Part shown: positions 37,840-49,894 of the stretch, piece by piece
Numbering within the stretch: position 1 is the stretch's first letter
How the letters are laid out: every line of letters starts with the position of its first letter
DNA from: Dimorphilus gyrociliatus
Taxonomy: Eukaryota; Annelida; Polychaeta; Dinophilidae
Assembly: GCA_904063045.1 (NCBI GenBank)
Contig: CAJFCJ010000007.1
Span: 179,540-243,539 of the forward strand
Direction: 5' to 3'
Length of the DNA: 64,000 nt
Made by a program: the position numbers and the translations under genes
Notes under the pieces: model-generated
Databases searched by the model: none
The model's input: only the letters and a program-made list of their open reading frames with translations
Told to the model about the DNA's origin: nothing

Positions 37840-38420
37840 TCTGAAAGGACGATAGTTTGACTGCAAAAGAGCGGTCGCAGTAGATTAGGCGTCTAAGCTG
37901 AAAATTGGCAATTAATGTGTTGATGAAGCCTGATAATTGCAGTGCACCAAGTATATCGACTTCTCATTAAGTGAGTTGCAGACACACATTTCATGGGAGA
38001 CGAGATCTAATGACAATAAATGTTCTCCTCCCCCAATCGATCGTAATTTAGGAGAGTAATTCCTTATAATTCATCACTATTATATATTATATCGAACGCG
38101 TGCATATCGTTCATCTAAGATAGTGTTCGACCGGGCGTCGCTAATAGTCAAGGCGTCTGTGTGGAAAATATTATCAAATTTGATTTCAACGCCTCGGCAC
38201 CACGCAGGCCAAAGGTTAGTGCGTAGGGGCGTCACTCGGGGAGCCTTTGTCGTCACGGAATTAGCTTCGGTGTGATTTCCGTATGAATAGACGCTTCAAC
38301 ACTCGTCAACATTAATTAGCGAACGTTCGACGCGACGACTCTTTGCGCGGACACGCGTACCTTTCATTAAACTTTCATTAAAACATTTACCGCACAAAAT
38401 TACTATAAAATGTCAAACAG
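37840..38420. promoter_or_regulatory. complex non-coding block, candidate enhancer or promoter region
   Basis: Nearly 600 bp of balanced composition with no open frame and no repeats. It contains several TAAT/ATTA cores, CGATCG, ACGCGT and CGTCACG words. It lies between the divergent SKOR and voltage-sensor genes and ends 310 bp before the latter's ATG, so it may serve either gene. Confidence 0.4.
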
Positions 38421-38660
38421 ATTCGACGTTTGTTTTTTAATCAACGAAAGTTCATTAATTATTTATTTACAGTTTAGCTTTTAGCTTTTCCTGAATTTTT
38501 AATCTACAGCAATTAAATGCATCGTCAAGGCACCAAAAACTTCAACCTTTATCAAAAATTCCCTTTTTCCATCATATTTATACGAATATAATTAAACTGA
38601 ATAACAAAATAATTAGATTATAAATGTCGGACAACTACGGATGTGGTCACAGGTGGATGA

Positions 38661-38670
38661 GCGCATGCGC
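38661..38670. promoter_or_regulatory. NRF1-like palindrome before the voltage-sensor gene
   Basis: GCGCATGCGC lies 60 bp upstream of the ATG at 38730. It is the core of the NRF1 site and supports a promoter here, and so an N-terminal exon at 38730. Confidence 0.45.
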
Positions 38671-38729
38671 CTGGCGATTGAAGTCACCATCTGTCCGTAA
38701 CGTCGTCATACATAACATTTTATGCACGA

Positions 38730-41510
38730 ATGACCAAACTATTATTGCAGACTATTGCGGTTGAAAAAGTTCGTACGAGCAAAGGTCGTAGCAGCGAGAA
38801 TATTTCACCGACCTTTCCTAACCTGTACACTTCAAAGGATGTATGCATCGCACCTGGACAGTTGATTACGGAAAGGTTGTTTTTTTTCTTCTACAGTAAC
38901 AATATACTGTATATAAGTTTTAAAATATCAAAACACGTTATTCAAGTACATTTTCATTATTTGTGATAAAATTCTCTCTTTCTTTCCAAATGAGGGAAAA
39001 AAAGAAATAAAAATGAAACAAGCATAAAAAAAGGATTATTCTCATTTTTCTTTTCCTTTTTATGTAAATTTAATTGCTATTCTTATAAAGAGAAAGGGAG
39101 AAAAATTTAATTCAATTTTCTCTTTTCGATAAGCAACATTTTAAAGTCAAGGTCATTAATCAAAAGAGTAACACTGAAATTACAAACTATCTAATGCTTC
39201 TTTGTGTGTCATGCGTTGTGAAAAGATGTAAGTTAATCGCAGTTTTTTCACAATAGAAAATAGTTTCAAGTGTCATCCTTTCAGTAACTCTTTCACTTCA
39301 ACTAATTAATTTTTTTCCATTTCGTAATAATTTCTCGTCTCGTATATTTCCATAGAATTTGCAAATGATGCTTAACAATAATAATTAGTTTATAATGCTA
39401 TTTATTCTTTCTGTCCCCCTCTCTTTCTTTCTATTTGTCTACTTACAACCGTTTTTACTCCATTTATCTTCTAATCCCCCTCGCCACCCCTTCTCTCTCT
39501 GTCTCTCTCTCTGTCTCTCTTTCTCTGTCTCTGTTCTATTTGTATCACTTATTATTAAATTTGATTTAGAATCATAAATTTAACCTTTACTTGATTTAAC
39601 TCTCTAAACAGATCTATATTAACGTTTTACGTATATTTTTCTTTCTTTCTTTTAGTTATTCTTTGCTTTTCTCGCTTCCTTTTCCCGCCATCATCTCTAT
39701 GGTTCGTGTGTGATGTCTAAAACTACAATTAAATATCTTTTATACTCGATAGATGGCACTATTAAGTCTAAGATTTATCGTTACTTATTTTGAAGAGTTT
39801 TAAGTTTTTCGACAGGTGTCGCTTTATTAAGAAGCCGACGTTTTAAGGCATTCGGCCTGAGATTGATTCTGAATCAGCTTCAATACGTGAAAAATACACT
39901 GTTTATTTCGACAATATGATCCAAACAGCGAACACAAACCTATTGGATATTATTGAATTGTAGAATATTTATTAAAGTTTGTTAATTATTCATATTTATG
40001 CATAAAACAAATAATTAATAGGCGGCAAAATCTGTAATTATTTTTAAATTGATTTCCTTTCAGATTTAGTATGCTTATATTAAGAACTTTATCATGATTA
40101 CGAGAAAAGAACGGATATCCAGATTTCGAAGGTATATTATATCGAAAACTTTTAAAAGATCCTTTGAAGTGTGACCCCTCAACTTGAATTACGTAATCCT
40201 TATTAATATTCCTAATGCCTGTATTGAATTTTTTTGTGCATGATACACTATTAAATGTAACCTTAGACCAAAGACGCGTGTATACAGTATGTAACTTTTG
40301 TGAACATATTCAACGGGAATATTTTAATCAGTCATAAAAAAAACCACAGTAGTTCGCTTAATTAAAAAGGGAAAAAAGGGTTACATTCCGAACGTTCTTT
40401 TAATCCAGGGCAAAAATATTCGAGCTGAAGAAAGCGCTTCGTTTTATTAGCGTCGATAGCTTGCGTTTATTTTCCCGCCCTCTTCCTCCTATCATGTATA
40501 AGTGATGCATTGAACTCACCTACGTCAGCATCCTACGCCGTGTTTACGGAAAGATTACGTAGTAAAGTCTGCCATTTATTTATATTTAAGCTGATACGGT
40601 CGGCATATTTCTCAAACGCTCGTATTAAAATTGAAAATAAACATTGAACGACTCTTGAATAGTTAGAATATATTCACAAGTTTCTTACCTTTCGCCCCTT
40701 ATAGTTCAATTTAGCTTAACTTGACACTTTAACCTTAAATCGTATAGAAAAGGATCGTAATGAGAATAAAACTCCCTAACCATTCATAACACAAGTATAA
40801 TTAATAATAGAGTTTTATTTGGATTCTTTTTAACAAGAACGATGTTTTTATGTTGTACAATCAAAGAAAATCCATAATTTAGTTAAACCTCAAACAATTT
40901 AAACGTTCACAAAGAATATAAACTCCCCAGTCTAGTATGAAAAGGTAAGGCTAAGTTACGTTTGAATATAAAATTCACAGCTCCGATATGGTTTTAAAAA
41001 TGCATAAATTATGCAAATATAAAAGTCTCTTAATCGTTTTATTAAATTTTAAAGTAAACAGAAAAATTGGTAAACGCCACATATCGCGTAATTGACATCT
41101 AAAATGAACAGGTGCATCGCCTGCTTTTTCCCTTAGCCTTCTCTCTATCTCTGTCCTTTTCTATTTATCTTTCCTACCCTCTATCCGCCTGTCTTGATAC
41201 TTTTTCCTTCAATATACTGTTCTTTTGTTACAAGGCTACGTATTCCACAACTAAATTATTTATAAACTATGTTTCCAGCTTTATTTCTCCTTCCATGAGA
41301 AGAACTCTTGATCGCCCGCCCTTTTCTTTCTTTATTTCCTTGCCCTATCATTTCCCATTATATAAAACTATGTGAGCATATTTTGTTAATATCTCCTAAC
41401 ATTTCTCCTCATCTATTAAAAATCCCTGAAAGAGATTTATGGTATAGATATATCTTTAATATAGACTATGTAGCTAGCAATATACATATATAAATTTATA
41501 TATATATACA

Positions 41511-41550
<40 letters not shown>

Positions 41551-44500
41551 CCTTTTCTCTTTTGTTTCAGGTGCAACACACTCTTACATGGTATTCTAGA
41601 ATCAAAGTGGACGCAAGTCATTATCATCTTCTTATCGATAGCAAAAGCATTATTAAACGTTTTTCTAATATTAATAGCGTTGGATTATTTAGTAGGTAAG
41701 GAGAAGAGAAATTTTATATTTTTATTACTTTGTTTATGTTTAGAGAATTCTTCGAATGCTTTGCTTTTTTTATCTATTTAAATATTTCACCCATCAAAAA
41801 CCTTGCAAGGGTCTTTAACCGAAATAAAACGTATATTGAACTTATACAATCAACAATAAAAATAATCAACACGCCAGAGAAAAATCACCCCCCTTCCCCC
41901 CTCTCTTTTCCTCTCTTTCCCCCCTGTAGAGTTGCACTTGTGTCAACAATCAATTCATTTATTCGTTTTTCTGGTTTTCAATTATTATCTTTCAACTTTT
42001 AAGCGGGTTTATGAAATTAGTTTATAAGAGGACTTTTTTCAAAGATATTTAAGTATTATATATATTTAAACTTTATGTTTATTTGTATAAATATAATAGA
42101 AATAGGAAATATGCGGGTAGCTTAAAGGCTTATGTAAGTTGGGATGAAATTTCTATATATCACCGTTTATATTGCATAATGTATGCATATGTAAATATGA
42201 AAGACGGCAGGTGCGTCATAAATTACTCTGAGAAAATAAAAAAGAAAGAGGAGGAGAAGAGAGAGAGAGAGAGGGGGGCAGAGAAAAAGTAAGGCGAAAA
42301 GGAAGAAGCAGGTGACAAGGAGGCTAAAAAATTTTTAAACAATTTATCATTTCTCGCTATTCCGCTCGTTTGCGTGATCCCGCTTCCCTGGCTAGCTTAA
42401 AGTTTTTCTTTCCATTCCCCCAATAGTAATAATTATAACCGTATAAGTTTACCTTTTCAGTAGAATGCGTGAGAAAGAATTTCTTTAGAAATACAAATAA
42501 CATAAATTAATAGAATAAACAGATGGAAAGAAGAAGGATATATTGTTGACTATTAACGTCAAACTTGTTAATTTAGTGAACAAAATTGGCAGGTAAAAAA
42601 AGACGAAAAAATTGAAGTAGACAGATAGAGAGACAAATAGACCGAGCAATTCAATACTATTGAAAAGAGCATGTTTTACATTAAGTTATTGTTACCCTAA
42701 GTCGCTTTTTATTTCTTATATTCCCTTTGTAAGATCTATACGCCAAGGTAGTAAAATATACGTAAAAAGGAGTATTTCTTTTTCATGATTTCAGACGGAG
42801 ATTTCAATACGTCTGTAGTTTCATTTTTACTTTATGGTCTTCTCATTTTACACATTTGTTTACTCTTTACACAGATAAGAATGTCGAAAGCGATGATGAG
42901 AAAAAAAATAGTCTAAAAGCCGTTCAGGTGACCCTGTTCTCAATCTGCTTATTCATAATTTCTATATTCATGTTAGAGGTTTGTATTTATCTCTTTAAAC
43001 CAATTGATTAAAGACAATAAAAATAATTATAGTAAAAAAACAAATAATAGATAATAAGTAAAATAACGAGGAAAAAACCTTTAATAAGAGGATTATAAGT
43101 GGTGGGTGGTTGAATGGGTAAAGAATCGAAGAATATGGATTATTTGACCTAATAGCGTCCTTTGTTAATTAGGTGTATAATGTGGTGAGAAGAAATATAT
43201 ATATTTGTATTTTATATATAAATATATAGGTGATTTAGGTTAACATAGAAAACTTAAGTAAAAAAAGAAAATCCAGCGTTGAGTGTGAAAATTAACAAAC
43301 GTTCGTGAAAATTTACGCAGGGGATTCACAGCCTAAAAACCGTCAAGTGTATTTGTTATCTTTTAAACATTCCCTTTTGAGACGATTAACCTTTTAACCA
43401 ATAAGAGAAAAAAATTGAATTCTTACCGCCTTGTTTATCGACCATTTATTACTTTAGCTAAAACTGACCTCATTTTTTTCCTATGAGAAAAGAGCGTCCT
43501 ATTTGGTAAATAGAACTAGGCCGCAAAATAACGACGCCGGTCTCGGTCTTCTCAATATGAGAGAAGAGTAAACAGGCAACCTTATCTCCTCTCTCCGAAT
43601 GCAAACAATCGTAAAAAGTCTCTTTCTCACTTTTGTTTTCCAACTTTTATGTTACTTTCCTTATGTGTATCAAAGTTTCTAGTTATTTTTCTCGTTTCTT
43701 ATCTTACCAAATGGATAATTTATACACACAACAATTTTATTGTCGCTAGTCATCGTTTCTTTATTCTTTATCAACAGATTCTATTAAGGATATTATGCAG
43801 ACAATTGACCATCTTGGACGAAAAATTGGAAGTAGGTTATTAAAAAACAATTTCAACAATAGATAAAACCATTAAATAATTTATGTCGCTATTTTTTAGT
43901 TATTTATCATAGATTTTTATAGGTTAAGAAAGTGAACGGAAGTCTAACTTCTTTTAATAAAGCATTCTAAAATATTTCTATAGGTCTTTGATTGCTTCAC
44001 CGTCCTCGTTACCTTCGTTCTATATGTCTCCTTCTACGGGGCTTTACCCACGTCTAGAGAAAATGCCTACGGCTGTGGATTACTTATATTACTTAGACTA
44101 TGGCGTTTGAATAAATGTAGGCATAGTAAGTACAAAATCAAATCATATATGTACCGACATCTGGCGGATACTTTTGATATTATATATAATGCAAAACAAA
44201 CAATCTACACGTACTATACATATAAATATTTACATTTAATTCTCATTTAGCCTTCCAAAGAAAGTATAAAAAAAGAAATACCTATTTGAAATGCCGATTA
44301 GAGAACGCTGAATTGCGGCTAAAAACTTTAAATGGATTAGTTTTGCAACAAAGAGTAAGTTGCCTTAGATATTTAGTTGCTCTTCCCTATGCCCTATTTT
44401 TATGTTTTAATTAATCTTTTACTGCTTCTTTCTCCCTTTTGAATATTCTTAGCGCGAAATTGAACAACTTAAAAGAATCAAACAACTTACTGGTAAGCTA

Positions 44501-45040
44501 TTATGCGATTAGCGTTTTTTATTGTTTTTTTCTTTTTAATCAATGAACAAATTTATTGAAAAGTTCATTAGCTAAAAGAAATAAACAATAATACTGTACT
44601 ACTTTTTAACTAGATATTCAAAACCTTCAAGTTCAATATTTGGGAAGCGCGCCAAATATAGGATTAGGAGCTGCAATTTCGACAATAGCTCCTTCAAACC
44701 CTAATGAAGCTTTGACGGACGCAGTAACTTCTACTCCAGTAAACAACGAGGAAAGGAGAACGTTAGATAAATCTGTGCTATTAGTCCCAAACCACTTATC
44801 GCCTATTAGACGGTCCAGGGGGACAGTTTCTAGTGGATATACTAATCCCAGTTTTGACGATATACCAGACGAAATGAAAGAAATTCAAAGAGTCTCGGAA
44901 GTACCAGTTCCCTTTGGTAGTACAGCAACAATAGGAGAGATATCAAAGGTAAATAATCCTCAATAAGCGTTTCCCATTATAATGTTAAATAAACTGGCCA
45001 TTAATTTTGACAGTTGGACATGCCTACAACGGATTTGTAA
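38730..45040 (+). CDS. Hv1/TMEM266-like voltage-sensor-domain protein with coiled coil and PDZ-ligand-like end
   Basis: Nine exons join in phase: 38730-38875, 41571-41695, 42875-42978, 43778-43831, 43984-44125, 44251-44354, 44453-44492, 44614-44948 and 45014-45040 (358 residues). A cytosolic N-terminus leads into a four-helix voltage sensor. S1 is at about 64-90. S2 has Phe122, Glu125 and Arg129. S3 has Asp146 in KLEVFD. S4 has LLILLRLWRLNK with Arg181, Arg184 and Lys187. There is no pore domain. A coiled coil follows (residues about 195-250), as in Hv1 and TMEM266. The Hv1 selectivity aspartate of S1 is replaced by Lys74 and the second S3 aspartate by Tyr157, so proton conduction is doubtful. 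The tail is Ser/Pro-rich and the last nine-codon exon ends in TTDL, a class I PDZ-ligand pattern. The first exon may instead begin at the acceptor-like TTGCAG inside it. Confidence 0.87.
39751..39762 (+). promoter_or_regulatory. CTCF-like core motif inside the first voltage-sensor intron
   Basis: AGATGGCACTAT fits the CTCF core. The same 2.7-kb intron (38876-41570) holds two E2F-type words TTTCCCGCC (39681-39689 and 40471-40479) and a TA array with TATACAGTATA at 41505-41515. I see no extra exon in it. Confidence 0.3.
41497..41550. repeat. TA microsatellite just before a splice acceptor
   Basis: A TA array interrupted by TATACAGTATA ends about 20 bp before the acceptor of the S1 exon at 41571. 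Confidence 0.9.
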
Positions 45041-45401
45041 TCCAAAAATACCAAAACCAAAAATTCAAAATCTGATTTAAAGTGCTCCTACTCCACTGCA
45101 AAACTGTTAAATCTTGTTGAACTATATAACAAAACTTAGTCAAAATATTTACGTCATATTGCATAATATATATATACTGTATATCTATATGTCTATACAT
45201 TTAAATGTTCAGCCTATTATCTAAAGAAAACTTTTATAAGTAATCAAAATATACGAAACTTAACAAATTTGATGATTATCTTGTTGATTTATATTCTAAC
45301 TATTGACCTACTGAAAGAGAACAATTGCGAAATATCTTTATTAATCTAGTATTAGATGTAATCTAGATATTTTTTGTCCTATACTAGAATATTTCTGTAC
45401 T

Positions 45402-45403
<2 letters not shown>

Positions 45404-45456
<53 letters not shown>
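45404..45456. repeat. AT microsatellite
   Basis: About 26 uninterrupted AT units. Confidence 0.95.
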
Positions 45457-45463
<7 letters not shown>

Positions 45464-45575
45464 TATATATTATACAGTTATATAATAGTTATTTCATCAT
45501 TTCGATCAATACTAGTTTTCTTTGGAAATTCTTATTATAATTTAATAGGTTTTTCTTATTATTATATTTCACTTC

Positions 45576-45584
45576 AGATGGCAG
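45576..45584 (+). promoter_or_regulatory. CTCF-like core motif
   Basis: CTTCAGATGGCAG is almost the same word as at 10902. It lies about 100 bp upstream of the monocarboxylate transporter start. Confidence 0.35.
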
Positions 45585-45687
45585 CACTCATATTTCAATA
45601 TTAAACTAGGTAATTGATTATTTTTGACAGACTATTAGAATGTTTCATAGTGAATCTATTGCGTAACAATTTATAGTAAAGTTGACG

Positions 45688-47250
45688 ATGGAAGGAAAAA
45701 GAGAATATCCAGAAGGAGGATGGGGTTGGTTTTGTGTTTTAGGTTCTGGAATAGTTCACATTATTTTCGGATTAGTTAATAGAGCATTCGGTGTTTTTTA
45801 TGTTGATTTCCTTGAGAAATTTCAGTCATCAAATAGTGTGATAGGAGCTCTTGGAGCTCTAAATATTGCAATTTTCGGATTATCCTCCCCATTTGTTGGT
45901 AGAATAACCGACAAACTGGGCTACCGGCTAACAACGATAATAGGTGCATTTATAGTATCAGGATCTTTCATCATCACGGGTTATGCTACACATCTAGCAG
46001 TACTGTTTGTATCAGTTGGAGTTTTATTGTCTTTTGGTATGGCATTATGTTTTTCTCCAAGCTATCTTATCATTAATATGTATTTTAATAAAAGAAGAGG
46101 CATTGCTATGGGCTTGTCGACCCTGGGTTCGGGTATAGGTTGTTTAGGGGCACCCCTAATCGAGATTCTTTCTGCTAATTATGGATATTCAAGTTCCTAT
46201 TTAATGTTAGGCGGTATAAGTTTACATTTAATTGTTTCTGGAGCTCTGTATCAAGTACCACCAAAAACCCTTGAAATTACAGATGTCGACATTGCAAAAA
46301 TTGAACTTGAAGATAAAATAGAAGATATCAGCAATTTAAAGAAATCCAATAAGAAAATGACTTTACTAAAATCCTGGAGAAATCTTTGTAGTAATTCATT
46401 ATTTCAGTCCGTCCTGTTCGCCAATTTTACGATTTGCTGTTTATCCGGAGGACTAGCAGCATTTCAAATAGCCTTTGCAATGGATAGAGGACATACAAAA
46501 GAAATATCTTCATACCTTTTTACTGGACTGGCAGCGGGTGATATACTAGGACGGCTTATGAGTGGTTTTATAGTGGACTTGAAATTAGTTAAACGATTTA
46601 GAACACATCTTTTTCAAATACTTTGTGCAATATCAGGAATTTTCACGCTTTCTCTACCTCTTGGTTCGTCTTTCACTTTTTATCTGGTTTTTTCTATACT
46701 GTAAGTTTAAAAATTTTTCCATCTTTTTCCTCATTAAATGAGAATTGATAAGACAGAGAGAGAATGCGCAGGGGAACAATATTTGTTCATCAGCAAGTTT
46801 CCTAAATACTTCATTGATATAATAAACTAGAATATGATGAAAGGGAGTATTTTGGGAAAACCATCTCTCTATTTACTTACTAATTAAATAAATTACTAAT
46901 TAATAGACACGATATCAACTAAAATGTTTTACTCGTTTTAGAAGGGGATTATCTATGGCTACATTGCTTGCCCAAAAATCCATAATGGTATCGGACGTTG
47001 TTGGAGATGATTACACAATGGATGGTTTAGGACTTTTGTTATTCGCTAACAGTTCTGGAATAGTCATCACCAGAATAGCTGGAGGTAAGAATATACTGTC
47101 GAACATTTACAGCTTTACATTTATTCGTGTAACATTTCAGGTTTACTAAGAGATACAACTGGCTCACACGATGTGTCTTTTTACCTGTTTGGAGCACTTG
47201 CTGTACTAAGTATTATTGTTTATGGTTGTAAAATAAAACTTGGAAAGTAA
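45688..47250 (+). CDS. monocarboxylate transporter (SLC16 family, MFS)
   Basis: Exons 45688-46700, 46942-47084 and 47141-47250 encode 421 residues. The ATG at 45688 is used; the codon two before it is only TTG. The N-terminus has the SLC16 signature PEGGWGWFCVLGSG leading into helix 1, and about twelve membrane helices follow. Helix 8 carries Asp285 and Arg289 (GDILGR), the pair that in MCT1 couples proton and lactate transport. The central loop between helices 6 and 7 is short and charged. The protein would move lactate, pyruvate or a related acid, or another substrate as several SLC16 members do, across the plasma membrane. The C-terminus is brief, ending a few residues after helix 12. The third intron boundary is a 56-nt intron. 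Confidence 0.92.
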
Positions 47251-47831
47251 TTACAAATCGTATAGTCATCTTTTACATTACAAATATAGGCCAAACGATT
47301 AAGTATTGTTTTTCCTCTACCTTCAAACTGAATCGAATTATGAGTCATATCTTATTTTACCATTCAAATAATAACTCCTAATATCACATAATTTTAACCA
47401 TATGAGTAGTGTAGTATTTCCTTAGTACAAAGTCAGAAAGAGAGTAAAAGATCTTTCATTTTTCTCTCTATTTATGTAAAATATTTTGGATTCGTTTAAT
47501 TGTTAGAGATTCTATTCATCTAATTAGGATATATAATCTATTTTTAAATATATTTTAAAACACTTAGCATATTCATATAGCATTCTTCGTTTTAGAGCAT
47601 TTTCTCCTATTCATCTTTATCTATATATATCAATATTATATTACACATAAACAGTAAACAGTCTATATATTAACGGTTTTTTGTTATAAACACACAGAAT
47701 TTCTCATTTGATAAAATATAAAAACTATAAAAAATTTTTTGTACATATTTTAAAAGGATAAAAAATAAACATAAATACGAAAATATTTGCTTTACTTTTT
47801 GGAATCAATCAACTGCTTTCAAGTTTTTCGT
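47251..47831. other. convergent intergenic, no gene seen
   Basis: AT-rich 3' flanks of the transporter (+) and Delta (-) genes with several AATAAA-type words. No coding frame, RNA gene or array. Confidence 0.7.
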
Positions 47832-49894
47832 TCAAGCATCTGTAGTTGGCTTTTCGAGAGAGTACGGTGGGGGAGGACCATCATCGTCGTATGTTGGTAA
47901 CCTAAGCACGTTTGGCGATTGATAAGCTTCAACGTTAGGCGAAAGGGGAGTGGTGCTAAATTGCCTGCTGGGTAGAGGAGGTGGGAGGCTAGAGCTTGGT
48001 AAAACTGCATAGACATTTGGATCGTCAATTTGAGATTGAAGGCTTCTCAATTTGCATTCTGCGACTTCCGCGTAAGGATTTTCACCCATAGCTTCTAAAG
48101 CTTTGGGCGCATCTGAATAAAAATTTGTGCTGCAAGCTCCTCCCCCTCCTATACCATTAGGACCAGCCGAACATGCTCCATCCGCATCAAAAACTGGATT
48201 ACAAGCGTTAATCACATCTACATCAAAGTGTTCTCGATTTAAATTAGCCTGATTTTGAACTTGTTCTTGTGGTAACTTTCTTCTGATGAGCATAGATCAA
48301 TAAACTTTGAGTTTTTTAATAAAATTAATTATTCAACTTACGCTTGTCGACGTCTGTAAACTATCAGGCTGATAGCAACACACAAAATAGTTAGAACCAT
48401 TATTACTATGAGGAGAATATACCAGTGCTTAGAAATAACAGATGATTCATTTTTGTAAAGTTTCTAAATGATAGAACAGTGTCTGCAATTAGTATTGTAC
48501 ATTGAATATTGATAAACGAACGTACTTCTTTTTGATTTGGAGCAAAAGAGTTTGCACTATTTGGTGATGTTGAAATCGGTATGTTACAATAAGTACCACC
48601 AAATCCAAAAATACAAATACAGCTCCCTTCTTTACATACTCCATGTACGCAGGGAACGTATGGATGACCCAATTCATTTTTATCCTTACAGGCATCCTTT
48701 TCGCATAGTTCACCAAAATATGCCTTACTACAAATACACATACCATTTGTCCGATTACAAACAGCACCATTCAAGCAGGATTTAGCATCACAAACATGAG
48801 TTTGACACTTATCACCGGTGTAGACACGCGGACAGGAACATTTCAAGTTTTCAACGCAAGTACCATTGTTTAAGCAAGGATTTTGCAAATCACATACATG
48901 ACTTTCGCAAGTTTTACCAACAAATTGGTCGGTACAAGCGCATTCAAACATTGCCTTTTGTGGTTCATAACAAGTTCCTCCATTTAAACATGGATTCGAG
49001 TCACATTCTTTTATATCTTGTTCACAATTTTCACCTATCCAGCCAGCATGACACAATTTCTTACCCGTTTTCGAATCACAGTCAAAATTGCTGTTTCGTT
49101 CTCTTTTACAAAAGACAGAGCAGTCAGTATGATAATAGTTTGTTCGACACTTTACCCAAAATTCTAATTCGATAGTGTTTCTTGTATTATAATAATACTT
49201 CCCCCGGAATGATGATTTTCTCTTTTCTCCATTTGCAGCAGTCTTTAAATCGAAGTGAAATCTATCAACCAAATCATCATTATTGTAGCTATCGTGATCG
49301 TGAACATCTATGTCTACAACTACTCCACCCTGTATTGTCATTATTAATCCCATTAGAACAGATATAAAGCTGCAGTAAATAGAATATAAAACCTGATATT
49401 TATCTCTAACTTGTATCTTATAAGGCTGAAGACCACTGAATCTTGTAACTTTATAGCGATTATTCTGTTCGGACGTTGTTTTGCGCCCTAGAGAGCATGT
49501 TTTCTTACTAATAGTAAGGAAAATAGTTAAAATCTCAACAAATAAATGTATATAGATATATATACTTTTCAGATAATTTGGAGAAGCAAACTTGAAAGAT
49601 GGGATCACACTTTTTCTTACTACCAGTAATAAAAGCTCCACCATCGCACACATCTCCGTCATGTTCCCTAGAATTTCCTTGCCATTGAATTAAATTGACA
49701 TAAAAATCAGCTACAATTTTCGCCTGAGCTATCCATAACTATATATTTAAACAGAGAGAACTTTAAATACGATATGATGTGTATATAACATGAAACTATA
49801 TACTGTATATATACTGTATATACTAATATATATATTTGTTTATATTTACAATAAAAATGGAGTAAAAAATGAAGTAGAAATTAAGAATTCGCAT
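47832..49894 (-). CDS. Delta-type DSL Notch ligand
   Basis: Six exons: 49894-49850, 49738-49566, 49507-49393, 49329-48526, 48463-48342 and 48282-47832 (569 residues, phases consistent). The first exon gives a signal peptide (MRILNFYFIFYSIFI) completed by LWIAQAK. An MNNL-type region follows, with GGAFI and CDPIFQVCF. The DSL domain spans about 172-213 with six cysteines (172, 181, 185, 195, 204, 213) and the YYHTDCSVFC and HAGWIGENC motifs. Four EGF-like repeats, a single membrane helix (about 394-415) with RRRQ stop-transfer, and a tail of about 150 residues with PPPPY complete the protein. Few EGF repeats and no Cys-rich domain argue for Delta rather than Jagged/Serrate. The last residues are TTDA, not the ATEV-type PDZ ligand of many Deltas. 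It acts at the surface of the signal-sending cell in Notch signalling. Confidence 0.93.

Larger units (their letters stand above)
34343..38729. other. intergenic, divergent SKOR and voltage-sensor genes
   Basis: It starts with CT/CTTT and TA microsatellites (34461-34622) and continues with a GC-richer patch (34690-34890) that may be SKOR 5' untranslated sequence. Next come a CCAAT cluster (35381-35536), TA runs near 36505-36560, a pyrimidine tract (37045-37125) and a long complex non-coding block (37840-38420). Frames of 60-124 codons at 34294-34596 and 36874-37248 are products of the pyrimidine runs. Confidence 0.6.
45041..45687. other. intergenic, tandem voltage-sensor and transporter genes
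   Basis: Contains TATACTGTATA (45173-45183), a long AT array and a CTCF-like core AGATGGCAG (45576-45584). The open frame across the AT array (Tyr/Ile alternation) is an artefact. Presumably the transporter promoter lies here. Confidence 0.65.

Noticed and set aside
44155-44166. ACATCTGGCGG as another CTCF-like word, also at 36976
   Set aside because: Neither strand gives the AG-[AG][GT]-GGC core; only the GGCG part is shared.
45374-45604. Open frame of alternating Tyr and Ile
   Set aside because: It is a translation of the AT microsatellite.
48489-49367. Additional frames on both strands across the Delta gene
   Set aside because: They are shadows of the EGF and DSL coding exon, which has clear cysteine spacing in its own frame.
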